A stretch of 64,000 nt of DNA from Micropruina sp. (lineage in GTDB: Bacteria; Actinomycetota; Actinomycetes; Propionibacteriales; Propionibacteriaceae): positions 62,001-126,000 of the forward strand of contig JADJTO010000002.1 in the NCBI GenBank assembly GCA_016711105.1, given 5' to 3'. Shown here piece by piece: positions 32,315 through 42,233 of the stretch (within the stretch, counting starts at the first letter, position 1; the number at the start of each line of letters is the position of its first letter). Made by a program: the position numbers and the translations under genes. Under the pieces are notes generated by a model. That model saw nothing but the letters and a program-made list of their open reading frames with translations. It made no database searches and had not been told where the DNA came from.

Positions 32315-33526
32315 GTGAAGATCCTGGCGATGACCGCCGGCACCCGCGGCGACGTGGAACCGTTCGTCGCTCTGGCCACAGCGGCAACGGCCGCCGGCCA
32401 TCAGGTGAGCTTGGCCGTGACCGAGGAGTTCGCCGACGAGACCGCCGTCGAAGGAGTGGCCATCGAGACGATTGCGGGCAACTTTCGGGCTGTGATCGAG
32501 GCCCAGGGCATCTCGGGGTGGGCGGCCGCGAAGGCGTTCCGCACCACGGTGGCACCGATGATGGCACGACTGCTGACCAGTTCTGCGGCGATCGCGATGC
32601 GCACCCGTCCGGACGTGATCGTGCACCACCCGAAGATCCTGTCCGCGGAGCTTGCCGCCGCCGCCCTGGGCATCCCGGCGGTGGTGGCCGAGGCCGTCCC
32701 CGTGCTGACGCCGACGAACGAGTTCCCGGCCCCGGGGATTGCCAGCGGCTCGCTGGGCCCGCTCAACCGGCTCAGCTACCGGGCCGTCGCCGCGGCGCCA
32801 CTGATGTTCAAGCAACCCCTGGCGGAACTCCGCGCGGAGCTGGGACTCCCCCTCACCGGCCGCCTCCCGGCCCCGCAACTCGATCTGGTCACGGTCAGCC
32901 CGGCATTGCTTCCGCGTCCGCATGATTGGCCGCTGAGCACTCAACTGACCGGGCAATGGCTCGACCCGGACGCCTCCGCCGGGGGGCCGGCCGATGACGA
33001 ACTGGACGCCTTCCTTGAGGGCGGCAACGTGCTCTACGCCGGATTCGGGTCAATGGCGCTGGGCGACCCGGTGGCCCGCCGGGAGGCCGTTCTGCAAGCG
33101 GCCCGCCAGCTGGGCCTGCGCACCTTGCTGGTCACGGGCTGGGGTGGCCTGGACGCCTCAGACCTGACCCCCTCCCCCGATGTTCTGGTGCGCGCCTCCG
33201 TGCCTCACCGCTCGGTGTTCCCGCGCTGCGCGCTGGCCGTCCATCACGGCGGTGCCGGCACGGTGCACGGAGTGGTCAGGGCCGGACTGCCCAGCGTGGT
33301 TGTCCCTTTCTTCGCCGATCAGCCCTTCTGGGGCGATCTGCTGCACCGTCGCGGCTTGGCCGGCCCGTCGGTTCCCGCCAGCCGGCTCACCGCCGTCCGC
33401 TTGGCGGCATCGTTGGCAGCAGCCCCGTCCGCAGCGGCGGTTGAGCTCCTCGGCGCCGCGATCCGCGCCGAGGACGGCTGCCGCACCGCCTTGGAACTGC
33501 TCGGCACCTTGGGAAGCGCTGATTGA
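32315..33526 (+). CDS. GT-B glycosyltransferase, MGT/sterol-glucosyltransferase-like
   Basis: A 403-residue glycosyltransferase beginning at GTG 32315 with GAGGGAGG just upstream. The N-terminal motif MTAGTRGDVEPFVALATAATAAGH (TRGDVEP) is that of sterol/lipid/macrolide glucosyltransferases of GT28/GT1 type, and the donor-binding loop is AVHHGGAGTVHGVVRAGLPSVVVPFFADQPFWG. It differs from the other glycosyltransferase at 5.6 kb, which has GHLYP. The acceptor is unknown; vancosaminyl-like and sterol-like members share this design. Monocistronic; it is followed by a large hairpin. Confidence 0.87.
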   Translation: MKILAMTAGTRGDVEPFVALATAATAAGHQVSLAVTEEFADETAVEGVAIETIAGNFRAVIEAQGISGWAAAKAFRTTVAPMMARLLTSSAAIAMRTRPDVIVHHPKILSAELAAAALGIPAVVAEAVPVLTPTNEFPAPGIASGSLGPLNRLSYRAVAAAPLMFKQPLAELRAELGLPLTGRLPAPQLDLVTVSPALLPRPHDWPLSTQLTGQWLDPDASAGGPADDELDAFLEGGNVLYAGFGSMALGDPVARREAVLQAARQLGLRTLLVTGWGGLDASDLTPSPDVLVRASVPHRSVFPRCALAVHHGGAGTVHGVVRAGLPSVVVPFFADQPFWGDLLHRRGLAGPSVPASRLTAVRLAASLAAAPSAAAVELLGAAIRAEDGCRTALELLGTLGSAD

Positions 33527-33557
33527 TCATGTCCCGGCTGCGGCGCACTGGACGGGC

Positions 33558-33623
33558 GAGCTGCAACCCCCAGATCGTGGAACGGATACCCGATACGACC
33601 CGACGATCTGGGGGTCGCAGCTC
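33558..33623. repeat. Long inverted repeat (21-bp arms) after the glycosyltransferase
   Basis: Left arm 33558-33578 and right arm 33603-33623 are complementary at 20 of 21 positions (GAGCTGCAACCCCCAGATCG and partner), with a 24-base loop; weaker pairing continues outward for another dozen bases. No T-run follows. It may be a terminator-like or RNA-processing hairpin, or a REP/MITE-like element; I cannot check for other copies. Confidence 0.75.
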
Positions 33624-33684
33624 ATCCCGCCCAGCACGTCCTCGCTCGGAACAGCATTAATCAGCACTTCCCTTGCGCTGAACC

Positions 33685-33724
33685 GGCTCGACCCCGACCC
33701 CCATCAGGGGACCGGGGTCGAGTC
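33685..33724. terminator. Bidirectional hairpin terminator candidate between converging genes
   Basis: GGCTCGACCCCG (33685-33696) pairs with CGGGGTCGAGTC (33713-33724), with a 16-base loop that has its own CCCC/GGGG pairing. It is between the stop of the glycosyltransferase and the stop of ppdK, as expected for a shared terminator. No strong U-tract is present. Confidence 0.65.
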
Positions 33725-33733
33725 GGAACTGAC

Positions 33734-36383
33734 TTACTTGTTCAGCAGTGCTGCCCGCGCCGCGGCGAGGCGAGCGATCGGCACCCGGAACGGGGAGCAG
33801 GACACGTAGTCCAGGCCCGCGCGGTGGAAGAAGTCGATCGAATCCGGATCGCCACCGTGCTCACCACAGACGCCCGTCTTCAGGCCCGCCTTGGTGCTGC
33901 GACCCTTCTGCACGCCCATCGCGACCAACTGGCCCACGCCGGACTGGTCGAGCGACTCGAAGGGGTTCTTCGCGATCACCTCGGTGTCCACGTAGGCGCC
34001 CAGGAAGCCGGCCTCGGCGTCGTCGCGACTGATCCCGATGCCGGTCTGGGTGAGGTCGTTGGTGCCGAAGCTGAAGAAGTCGGCCTCCTGTGCGATCTGG
34101 CCGGCGCAGGACGCAGGCCCGGGGCAGCTCGATCATCGTGCCGACGGTGTAATCAAGGGTCTTGCCCGCCTTGGCGAACTCCTCCTCGACCGCCTTGACC
34201 ACGATCGCGCGCTGGGTGGCGAGCTCCGTCCGGTAGGCCACCAGCGGAATCATGATCTCCACCCCGACCGTCTCACCCTCGCGCTCCAGCACGGCCAGGG
34301 CCGCCTTGATGATCGCTCGGGCCTGCATGTCGGGAATGGACGGGTAGAGCATGGCCAGCCGGCAGCCACGAGTGCCCAGCATCGGGTTCTGCTCGTGCAA
34401 CCGCTTGACCTGAGCGAGGGTGACCCGCTCGGCCTCCAGGGTGGCCTCATCGGAGCCGGTCAGCTCCAGCTTCTGCACCAACAGCGACTGCTCAACCAGG
34501 TTGGGCAGGAACTCGTGCAGCGGCGGGTCGAGCAGCCGGACGGTGACCGGCAGGCCCTTCATCGCGGTGAAGATCGCCTCGAAGTCGGCCTGCTGCATCG
34601 GCAGGATCTCGGCCAGAGCGGCAGCACGCTCCTCTTCGTTCTCGGCCAGGATCATCTTCCGCACGGCCGGGAGCCGGTCAGCGGCCATGAACATGTGCTC
34701 GGTACGGGCCAGGCCGATGCCCTCGGCACCCAACTCGCGGGCTTTGGTCGAGTCTTCGAAGTTCTCGGCGTTGGCGCGCACGCCCAGCCGGCGGACCTCA
34801 TCGGCCCAGCGGACGACCTGTTCGAAGTCCTCGTTGATCGAGGCGGGCACCAGTTCCAGCGCCCCACCGAAGACCTCGCCGGTCGAACCGTCCAGGGTGA
34901 GCACGTCGCCGTCGTTGTAGGTGACCCCGGCGATGGTGACCGACTTGCCGAGGACGTCGATCTTGATCCCGGGAGCACCGGCCACACAGGTGATGCCCAT
35001 GCCGCGCGCCACCACGGCCGCGTGTGAGGTCATGCCGCCGTGGGCGGTCAACACGCCCTGGGCCACCATCACGCCGTGGATGTCGTCGGGGGTGGTCTCG
35101 TAGCGGACCAGGATCACCTTTTCACCGCGTCCGCCACGGGCGGCGGCCTCATCGGCATCGAAGCACACCCCACCCACCGCGGCACCCGGAGAGGCCGGGA
35201 GGCCCTTCACGATGGCGGTCTTGGCCTGATTGGGGTTGATTGTGGGGTGCAGCAGCGCGTCCAGCTGGGCCGGTTCGATCCGCAGCAGGGCCTCTTCCTT
35301 GGTGATCAGGCCCTCGGCGACGAAATCGACCGCGGTCTTGACCGTCGCCGCCGCCGTCCGCTTGCCGTTGCGGGTCTGCAGGATGAAGAGCTTCCGATCC
35401 TCGATCGTGAACTCCATGTCCTGCATGTCCTTGTTGTGCTGCTCCAGCTTGTGCATGGTGGCGAGCAGCTCGGCGTAGGCCTCGGGCAGTTCGGACTCCA
35501 TCTCCTCCATCCGACGAGGTGTCCGGATGCCGGCCACGACGTCCTCGCCCTGGGCGTTGGTCAGGAACTCGCCGTACAGCTCCTTGGCGCCGGTCGAGGG
35601 GTTGCGGGTGAAGCAGACACCGGTCGCCGAGGTGTCGCCCCGGTTACCGAAGACCATCTGCTGCACATTGACCGCGGTGCCCATCAGCCGGGAGATGCCG
35701 TGCGCCTTGCGGTAGACCTCGGCGCGCGGGTTGTTCCAGGAGAGGAAGACCGCGTTCACGGCCCGGTTCATCTGCTCGACCGGGTCGGACGTCCAGGCGC
35801 CACCGAGGGCGTCATTGGCCAACTGCTTGAAGGTGGCGACCAGTTCCTTGAGGTCTTCAGCGCTCAGATCGGTGTCGAGTTCGACCCCCCGAGCAACCTT
35901 CAGTTCGGTCAGCGCGTCCTCGAAGACGTGCGGCGGGATGCCCTCGACGACCTCGCCGTACATCTGCAGGAAGCGGCGGTAGCAGTCGTAGGCGAAGCGC
36001 TCATTGCCTGACTCCGCAGCCACAGCGAGCACCGCCTCATCGGAGATGCCCAGGTTGAGAATCGTGTCCATCATGCCGGGCATCGAGGCCACGGCACCGG
36101 AGCGGATCGAGACCAGCAGCGGCTTGTCGCCACTGCCCAGCTTGCGACCGGTCCGCTCTTCGAGTCGCGCCAAGGCGGCGTTGATCTGTTCGCGCAGGCC
36201 ATCGGGCCACTCGCCATCGTTCTCCATCGAGGCCACGCAGGCGCCGGTGGTGACGGTGAAAGCATCGGGGACGGGGACGCCGATCTTGGCCATCTCAGCC
36301 AGGTTGGCGCCCTTGCCACCGAGGATCGCCTTCATCGAGACGTCGCCTTCGCTGAGGTCGTAGACGTAGCGGGTGTCGGTCAT
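33734..36383 (-). CDS. ppdK: Pyruvate, phosphate dikinase (frameshifted)
   Basis: PPDK interconverts pyruvate, ATP and Pi with PEP, AMP and PPi; in propionic-acid bacteria it serves PPi-linked glycolysis. The start is the ATG at 36381-36383. Seen in order: ATP-grasp domain ([44 protein letters not shown]), the phospho-His domain ([15 protein letters not shown]), and the PEP-binding barrel ([20 protein letters not shown]). An extra base at about 34106 follows [10 protein letters not shown]; the corrected frame reads [20 protein letters not shown] and ends ... [10 protein letters not shown] ... ARAALLNK at 33734. Corrected length about 882 residues, usual for the family. Confidence 0.96.
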
Positions 36384-36574
36384 CAGAAGTGTGTCTCCTT
36401 TGCGAAGCTCCGTGTTTCGGGCCTGCCGACAGTCGTTGTCGCGGCCTTCCCAACCTCGGACGGAGCGGGGTCCAACGGTGGGGGCTGTACCGGGCACTAA
36501 CCTAGCCAGTGGCGCGGCCAATTGCGACCGTTGAATCCCAAACAACCACAGGCCGATACTGGCACGATAGGGGC

Positions 36575-37570
36575 ATGGACCCCGTCTCCGACCTGATCTT
36601 GACCGAGGCTCCCCCGTTCACCGGACGAGTGGCCGTCCTGCAAGACGTCGAGGGCTACCTGGTTCGCAATCTGGTTGAACGCGGCGTGGACGCCGTCGGC
36701 TACTGCGACGACCTGAGGGCTGAGCAGGCACTTCCGCTGGAGAACCGCAGCACTTCCCTGGAGGAGGCCGTCGGTGACGCCTCGCTGGTGCTGTGGCGAC
36801 TCCCGCGTTCGCTGGAGGAGTTGCGCGATGACGCCGAACGGATCGCGCTAACTGCTCCTGAGCACGTTCGCCTGGTGGCCGGCGGCCGGGTCAAACACAT
36901 GACCCGGGCGATGAACGACGTGCTGGCCGACTGCTTCGGCGAGGTCCGGGCCAGCCTGGGGGCGCAGAAGTCCAGGGTGCTGCACGCCGCCCGTCCGTTG
37001 CTGGTGGAAGCCACCTGGCCGCGACGCCGGACGGAGAGCGGTCTGGGGATCATTGTCCTGGCCCGCGGGGGCGTCTTCAGTGGTAATCGGCTCGACCCCG
37101 GCACCCGGCTGCTGCTGAACTCGTTGGCCTTGGCCGAGTCGGGGCAGGCGATCGACCTCGGCTGCGGCAGCGGGATCATCGCCACCCAGTTGGCGCTGGG
37201 CGGTTGGCAGGTCACTGGTGTCGACGTCTCGCGCGCCGCCTGCGAGTCCACGCGGCTGACCGCGCAGGCCAATGGCGCCCCGGTCGAGGTGCTCCAGTCC
37301 GACGGCCTGACCGCCCTCCCCCCGGCCAGCGCGGAGCTGATCGTGACCAACCCGCCCTTCCATCAGGGGGCCGCCAAAGACAGCACGCCCACCCGGGAGA
37401 TGTTCGCCGACGCCCCCCGGGTACTTCGTCCGGGAGGCGAGTTGTGGACCGTGTTCAACTCGCACCTTCCCTACCTGGCCTGGCAGCGTGAGCTGATCGG
37501 GCCGACCCGAATCGTTGCCCAAGACCGCCACTTCACGGTCACCTGCGCCACCCGAAGGGCCGACCGATGA
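36575..37570 (+). CDS. RsmC/RlmG-like class I methyltransferase
   Basis: A 331-residue SAM-dependent methyltransferase. The N-terminal half is a degenerate copy-like domain (residues 1-160); the C-terminal half carries the SAM motif AIDLGCGSGIIATQLAL, the acidic residue in VTGVDVSRAACEST, and the catalytic NPPFHQG typical of RsmC/RsmD/RlmG enzymes that methylate guanine N2 in rRNA. ATG at 36575. The stop overlaps the next gene's ATG (ATGA). The exact rRNA site is not predictable. Confidence 0.88.
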   Translation: MDPVSDLILTEAPPFTGRVAVLQDVEGYLVRNLVERGVDAVGYCDDLRAEQALPLENRSTSLEEAVGDASLVLWRLPRSLEELRDDAERIALTAPEHVRLVAGGRVKHMTRAMNDVLADCFGEVRASLGAQKSRVLHAARPLLVEATWPRRRTESGLGIIVLARGGVFSGNRLDPGTRLLLNSLALAESGQAIDLGCGSGIIATQLALGGWQVTGVDVSRAACESTRLTAQANGAPVEVLQSDGLTALPPASAELIVTNPPFHQGAAKDSTPTREMFADAPRVLRPGGELWTVFNSHLPYLAWQRELIGPTRIVAQDRHFTVTCATRRADR

Positions 37571-38943
37571 GCACCGTGGAGACCCGGAACCGCTGGGCGT
37601 TAGGCATTGGAACCGTGGGCCGAGACATGGTGTATGCCCTGGTCAGCCTCTATTTGATCGTGTTCCTGACCGAGGTGTTGGACCTCTCCGACGCGGTGAT
37701 GTGGTGGGTCGGCTGGATGGTGCTGGCGGCCCGGCTGTTCGACGCGGTGATGGACATCGTGATGGGCTCGATCGTGGACAACACCCGCAGCCGGTGGGGT
37801 CACTACAAGCCGTGGATCTTCGTCGGCGTGATCGCCTCCTCGGTGTTGACCCTGCTGATCTTCACCGACCTCAACCTCGATGACACCCAGTTCGTGGCGG
37901 TGTTCGCCCTGCTCTATCTGCTGTGGGGCTTGACCTGGACGATGAACGACATCCCGTACTGGTCGATGCTGCCCGCCCTCTCGCTGGACCAGCGGGAGCG
38001 CGAACGAATCGGTGCCCTGGCCAAAATCTTCGCCACCCTCGGCCTGTTCAGCGTGGTGGTGGCGATCATTCCGGTGACCAATGCTCTCGGCGGGGACGCC
38101 CGGGCCTGGCTACTGTTCGCCACCGCCGTGGTCGCGATCATGCTGGTGGGACAGATGGTCACCTTGGTCGGCGTCCGGGAACCGCACTTGTCGGTCGAGC
38201 AGGAGAAGATCACCCTGCGCGAACTGGCCTCCGTCGTGCTCAAGAACGACCAGTTGCTGTGGACGGCAGTCTCCATGGTGTTGTTCATGACCGGCTACGT
38301 GACCACCACCTCGTTCGGGGTGTACTTCTTCAAGTACGCCTACGGCGACGAAGGCATGTACGCCCCCTTCGGCGCGGTGCTCGGCGTGGCCCAACTGACC
38401 GGGTTCCTGATCTTCCCGCTGTTCCGGAAACGGTTCAGCCGACGCACCCTCTACACCGGGGCGACGGCCACGATCGTCGCTGGGTACATCACCTTCTTCT
38501 TCGCCCCGATGGACATGCTGGTGATCGGCATCGCCGGGATGCTGCTCTTCATGGGCCAAGCGTTCGTCGTGTTACTGATGCTCGTGTTCATCACCGATTG
38601 CATCGAATACGGGCACTGGAAGCTCGGCCGGCGGAACGGGGCGGTGACCTTCGCCCTGCAACCGTTCATCAACAAGGTCGGGGCGGCGCTCGCCACCCAG
38701 ATCGTGAGCGTCGTGGTGATCGTCTCCGGGATCAACGCGGCCGCCACCCCGCAGGACGTCAGCGCCGAGGGCCTGCTGCTGATGCGGATGGCGATGCTGG
38801 TGTTACCGCTGGTGCTGATCGTCGCCGGTTATCTGATCTACCGCGCCAAATACACCATCGACGAGGCGATGTACGACCGGATCGTGGCCGACCTGAGGGC
38901 CCGAGGTCAGCTCAGCGACTCGGCCTCAGCCTCGGCCAGTTGA
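37567..38943 (+). CDS. GPH-family (glycoside-pentoside-hexuronide) cation symporter
   Basis: A 458-residue 12-helix major facilitator transporter. The N-terminus MSTVETRNRWALGIGTVGRDMVYAL and the loop ARLFDAVMDIVMGSIVDNTRSRWGHYKPW (motif DxxMGxxxDxTxSRWGxxRP) are diagnostic of MelB/LacS-type GPH porters, which take up sugars with Na+ or H+. No EIIA-like regulatory tail is present. Starts at an overlap with the methyltransferase stop; its 3' end overlaps the converging MauE gene by 37 bp. Substrate probably a glycoside or disaccharide. Confidence 0.92.
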   Translation: MSTVETRNRWALGIGTVGRDMVYALVSLYLIVFLTEVLDLSDAVMWWVGWMVLAARLFDAVMDIVMGSIVDNTRSRWGHYKPWIFVGVIASSVLTLLIFTDLNLDDTQFVAVFALLYLLWGLTWTMNDIPYWSMLPALSLDQRERERIGALAKIFATLGLFSVVVAIIPVTNALGGDARAWLLFATAVVAIMLVGQMVTLVGVREPHLSVEQEKITLRELASVVLKNDQLLWTAVSMVLFMTGYVTTTSFGVYFFKYAYGDEGMYAPFGAVLGVAQLTGFLIFPLFRKRFSRRTLYTGATATIVAGYITFFFAPMDMLVIGIAGMLLFMGQAFVVLLMLVFITDCIEYGHWKLGRRNGAVTFALQPFINKVGAALATQIVSVVVIVSGINAAATPQDVSAEGLLLMRMAMLVLPLVLIVAGYLIYRAKYTIDEAMYDRIVADLRARGQLSDSASASAS

Positions 38944-39913
38944 TCCTTGAGCTGCTCCACCAACTCGGAAATCTGCGTCGTGCCGCTCAGCGGCCCCGCG
39001 GCGAGCAACTCGTCGGTGCCCAGCAACACCGCCCAGGGGTGCCGCGCGACTCGAACAGCCGAGCGGTGTTGAACTCCTCGTCCACCAGCGTCGAGGCGCG
39101 GACGTCGGCCGGCAACTGCGCCACCTGGTTGGCGTTCCCGACCACCAGGCGAACGCTCAGTACCGGAAGGTCCAGTTGCCACTGGTTGACCGAACCGATG
39201 ATGACCTGGCAGGAGCCGCAGCCCGCCGAGACGAAGAAGAGCAACTGAGCCCGGGTTCGCGCCAGACTCCGGAGGGTGAGGACGTCCCCGTTCCGGTTCC
39301 GCAAGGAACCGAACGGGATCGGCAGCCGGACGTAATCGCCGTCCTCCTCCTCGGTCAGCGCCGACACGGGTGACCCACCAGCGGCCTCCACGGGGCGTTC
39401 ATAAACAGTGAGCGCGGCCATCACGGCGACGAAGGCGGCAGCGAGGATCCACGACCAGCTACCCGCACCGGCGCCGACCAGCCACACCAGCAGTGGGGCC
39501 GGCCCGGCGAAGGCTGCAGCCAGATTGCCCAGCGCGGCGAGGACGTACCCGGCGTTGCGGGCCACCGTCCACCGGGTCACCTTCCCTGCGGTGAGCGACC
39601 CGAAGCAGCCGCAGGACGCGTCCGCGCCCCGGGCGACCACCCGGACGACCAGCGCGAGGTAGGCCAAGAACAACACCAGCACCGCGGCCCCGACCGCAGC
39701 GAAGAACACGCCGCCGCTGACCAGTAAGCCCAGCGCCAAGCCGATCTCGACCCAGGGCAGCGCAGCGATCATCCACGGCCGGGCCAGCCGCGCCGGCACG
39801 TCGAGCGCGGCGAAACCGTCCCGCGCTGCACCTGGATCGCGCAGCTTGGCTATCCCACTGACCACCAGCACGACCACCAAGAGGCCGGTGAACAGGACCA
39901 GTGGCTCAAGCAT
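38907..39913 (-). CDS. MauE-type membrane domain fused to thioredoxin-like CxxC domain (frameshifted)
   Basis: A membrane-bound thiol-redox protein of about 335 residues. Residues 1-180 hold a MauE/DoxX-like four-helix domain ([20 protein letters not shown], conserved [17 protein letters not shown]) with an added helix ([17 protein letters not shown]), then a thioredoxin-like domain starts ([21 protein letters not shown]) with the pair [11 protein letters not shown] missing base in the GGGG run at 39036-39039 breaks the frame after ESRGTP; corrected it reads [16 protein letters not shown]. The ATG at 39911-39913 overlaps the rmlA stop by 8 bp. It likely moves electrons across the membrane to extracytoplasmic disulfides. 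Confidence 0.82.
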
Positions 39914-40772
39914 TGGTGACCAACTGCACCAGGTAGTCGCCGTAGCCGGACTTGCCGAGGGCCCGCCCCCGGGCCAGGAGTTGTTCGTCGCTGAGGAACC
40001 CGGCGCGCCAGGCGGCCTCTTCCGGGCAGCCCACCTGAAGGCCCTGCCGGGCTTGCAGGGTGCGGACGAAGTTGCCGGCGTCGTTGAGCGAGTCGAAGGT
40101 GCCGGTGTCCAACCAGGCCGTCCCCCGCGGGAGCACCGAGACCCGCAACCGGCCCTGCTCCAGATAGACCCGGTTGACGTCGGTGATCTCGTACTCCCCC
40201 CGCGCCGAGGGCGGCAGCGCACGGGCGATCTCGACCACGTCCGCGTCGTAGAAATAGAGCCCGGGCACAGCCAGGTGCGATTTCGGCTTGGCCGGCTTCT
40301 CCTCGATCGAAAGCGCGAGACCGTTGGCGTCCACCTCGACCACGCCGTAGGCGGTGGGATCGGCCACCCAATAACCGAAGACAGCAGCGCCGTCAACGTC
40401 GGCGAAGCGCCTCAGCTGCGTGCCCAGACCGGGGCCGTGGAAGATGTTGTCGCCCAGAATCAGGCACACCCTCTCGCCGTCGATGAAGTCGGCACCGAGC
40501 GTGAACGCTTGGGCCAGACCTTTCGGTTCGGGCTGGACGGCATAGCTGATCGTGACCCCGAACTGGGAGCCGTCGCCCAGCAACCGCTTGAACGACTCCT
40601 GCTCGTGGGGGGTGTTGATCACCAGGATCTCCGAGATTCCGGCGAAGATCAGGGTCGAGAGTGGGTAGTAAATCATCGGCTTGTCGTAGACAGGCACCAA
40701 TTGCTTGGAGTTAGCCAAGGTGATTGGGTGCAATCGCGTACCCGAGCCGCCCGCCAGAATGATTCCGCGCAT
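39906..40772 (-). CDS. rmlA: Glucose-1-phosphate thymidylyltransferase
   Basis: The first enzyme of dTDP-L-rhamnose synthesis, joining glucose-1-phosphate and dTTP. The 288-residue product starts [39 protein letters not shown] (the GGSGTRLxP pyrophosphorylase signature and the conserved Lys); [40 protein letters not shown] and the [20 protein letters not shown] end are all typical. ATG at 40770-40772. It is divergent from the rmlC-rmlD fusion gene with 66 bp between, so a shared promoter region is likely. Confidence 0.96.
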   Translation of the reverse strand: MRGIILAGGSGTRLHPITLANSKQLVPVYDKPMIYYPLSTLIFAGISEILVINTPHEQESFKRLLGDGSQFGVTISYAVQPEPKGLAQAFTLGADFIDGERVCLILGDNIFHGPGLGTQLRRFADVDGAAVFGYWVADPTAYGVVEVDANGLALSIEEKPAKPKSHLAVPGLYFYDADVVEIARALPPSARGEYEITDVNRVYLEQGRLRVSVLPRGTAWLDTGTFDSLNDAGNFVRTLQARQGLQVGCPEEAAWRAGFLSDEQLLARGRALGKSGYGDYLVQLVTNA

Positions 40773-40838
40773 TGCTTCATTGTGTCAGGCCATAAAGCCC
40801 GGACCCGCCACCCAGCGCGCTCCCATATGCTCGTGAGC

Positions 40839-42233
40839 ATGTCACGAACCCTGTCCGTCACCACCACGGCCATCCCGGGACTGCTGCTGCTCGACCTCCC
40901 TGTGCACGGCGATGCTCGGGGCTGGCTGAAGGAAAACTGGCAGCGGGCCAAGATGACCGCGTTGGGCCTGCCCGACTTCGGCCCGGTGCAGCACACGGTG
41001 GCGTACAACGCCTCCGCCGGGGTGACCCGCGGCATCCATGCCGAGCCGTGGGACAAGTTCATCTCGGTGGCCGCCGGACGCATGTTCGGCGCCTGGGTCG
41101 ATCTGCGCGAGGGTCCCTCGTTCGGCTCGGTGGTCACCGCCGAGGTCGGACCGGATACGGCCGTGTTCGTCCCGCGGGGGGTCGGAAACTCCTACCAGAC
41201 GCTCGAGGACGACACCGTCTACTCCTACCTGGTCAACGATCATTGGTCGGCCGAATCGCTCGCCGACTACACCTATCTCAATCTGGCCGACGAGACCGCG
41301 GCGATCCACTGGCCGATCCCGCTCAGCCAGGCGATCATCTCCGCTGCTGATGCGGCACACCCCCGACTCGCCGAGGTCAGCCCGATGCCCGGTCGGCGCA
41401 CCGTCATCATCGGTGCCAACGGCCAGCTGGGCAGCTCGCTGCGGGCGCTGCTGCCGGACGCGGTGGCGCTGGGCCGGGCCGAACTGGATCTGGCCGATCC
41501 GGATTCGGTGGACCGCTTCGACTGGCGAGGAGTCGGCACCATCATCAACGCCGCGGGCTACACCGCCGTGGATGCGGCCGAGACTCCCCAGGGTCGCGCC
41601 GACTGCTGGCGGATCAACGTCAGCGGGGTGGCTCGGCTGGTGGCCCGGGCCCGGCAACAGCGGGCTCGATTGGTGCACATCTCCAGTGACTACGTCTTCG
41701 ACGGCACCACTCCCGAGCACGCCGAGGACGAGTCCTACAGCCCGCTCGGCGTCTACGGGCAAACGAAGGCTGCGGCGGATGCGCTCGTGGCCACCCTGGA
41801 TGCCCACTACATCGTGCGGACCAGCTGGGTGGTCGGGGCGGGCAGCAACTTCGTCGCCACGATGGCCGCCCTGGCCGAGCGCGGGGTGAACCCGGCCGTC
41901 GTGGACGATCAGATCGGCCGCCTGACCTTCACCGATGACCTGGCCGCGGCGATCCTGCACCTCCTCGGCAGTGGCGTCCCCTTCGGTTGCTACAACATGA
42001 CCAACGCCGGGCCGGCGCAGTCCTGGGCTGACATCGCCGCCAGGGTCTTCGAACTGTCGGGCCGGGATCCGGCTGACGTGTCCCGGATCAGCACCGAGGT
42101 CTACGCGTCCGGCAAACAGCTCGCGCCACGTCCGCGGCACAGCACGCTCAAGCTGGACAAGCTGATCGCCACCGGCTTCAACCCGGCCGCCGCCGATGAC
42201 CGCCTGATCGCCTATCTCTCCCCTGGCCAATGA
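40839..42233 (+). CDS. Fused dTDP-4-dehydrorhamnose 3,5-epimerase / reductase (RmlC-RmlD)
   Basis: A 464-residue fusion enzyme for the last two steps of dTDP-L-rhamnose synthesis. Residues 1-180 are an RmlC cupin (LPVHGDARGWLKENW, GVTRGIHAEPWDKFISVAAG, FVPRGVGNSYQTLED with the catalytic His/Asp region). Residues 190-464 are an SDR-type reductase: VIIGANGQLGSSLRALLPDAVALGR, INAAGYTAVDAAET, and the catalytic pair in GVYGQTKAAADAL. ATG at 40839. Such RmlCD fusions are known in other actinobacteria. With rmlA it lacks only rmlB, which is not in this window. Confidence 0.93.
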   Translation: MSRTLSVTTTAIPGLLLLDLPVHGDARGWLKENWQRAKMTALGLPDFGPVQHTVAYNASAGVTRGIHAEPWDKFISVAAGRMFGAWVDLREGPSFGSVVTAEVGPDTAVFVPRGVGNSYQTLEDDTVYSYLVNDHWSAESLADYTYLNLADETAAIHWPIPLSQAIISAADAAHPRLAEVSPMPGRRTVIIGANGQLGSSLRALLPDAVALGRAELDLADPDSVDRFDWRGVGTIINAAGYTAVDAAETPQGRADCWRINVSGVARLVARARQQRARLVHISSDYVFDGTTPEHAEDESYSPLGVYGQTKAAADALVATLDAHYIVRTSWVVGAGSNFVATMAALAERGVNPAVVDDQIGRLTFTDDLAAAILHLLGSGVPFGCYNMTNAGPAQSWADIAARVFELSGRDPADVSRISTEVYASGKQLAPRPRHSTLKLDKLIATGFNPAAADDRLIAYLSPGQ

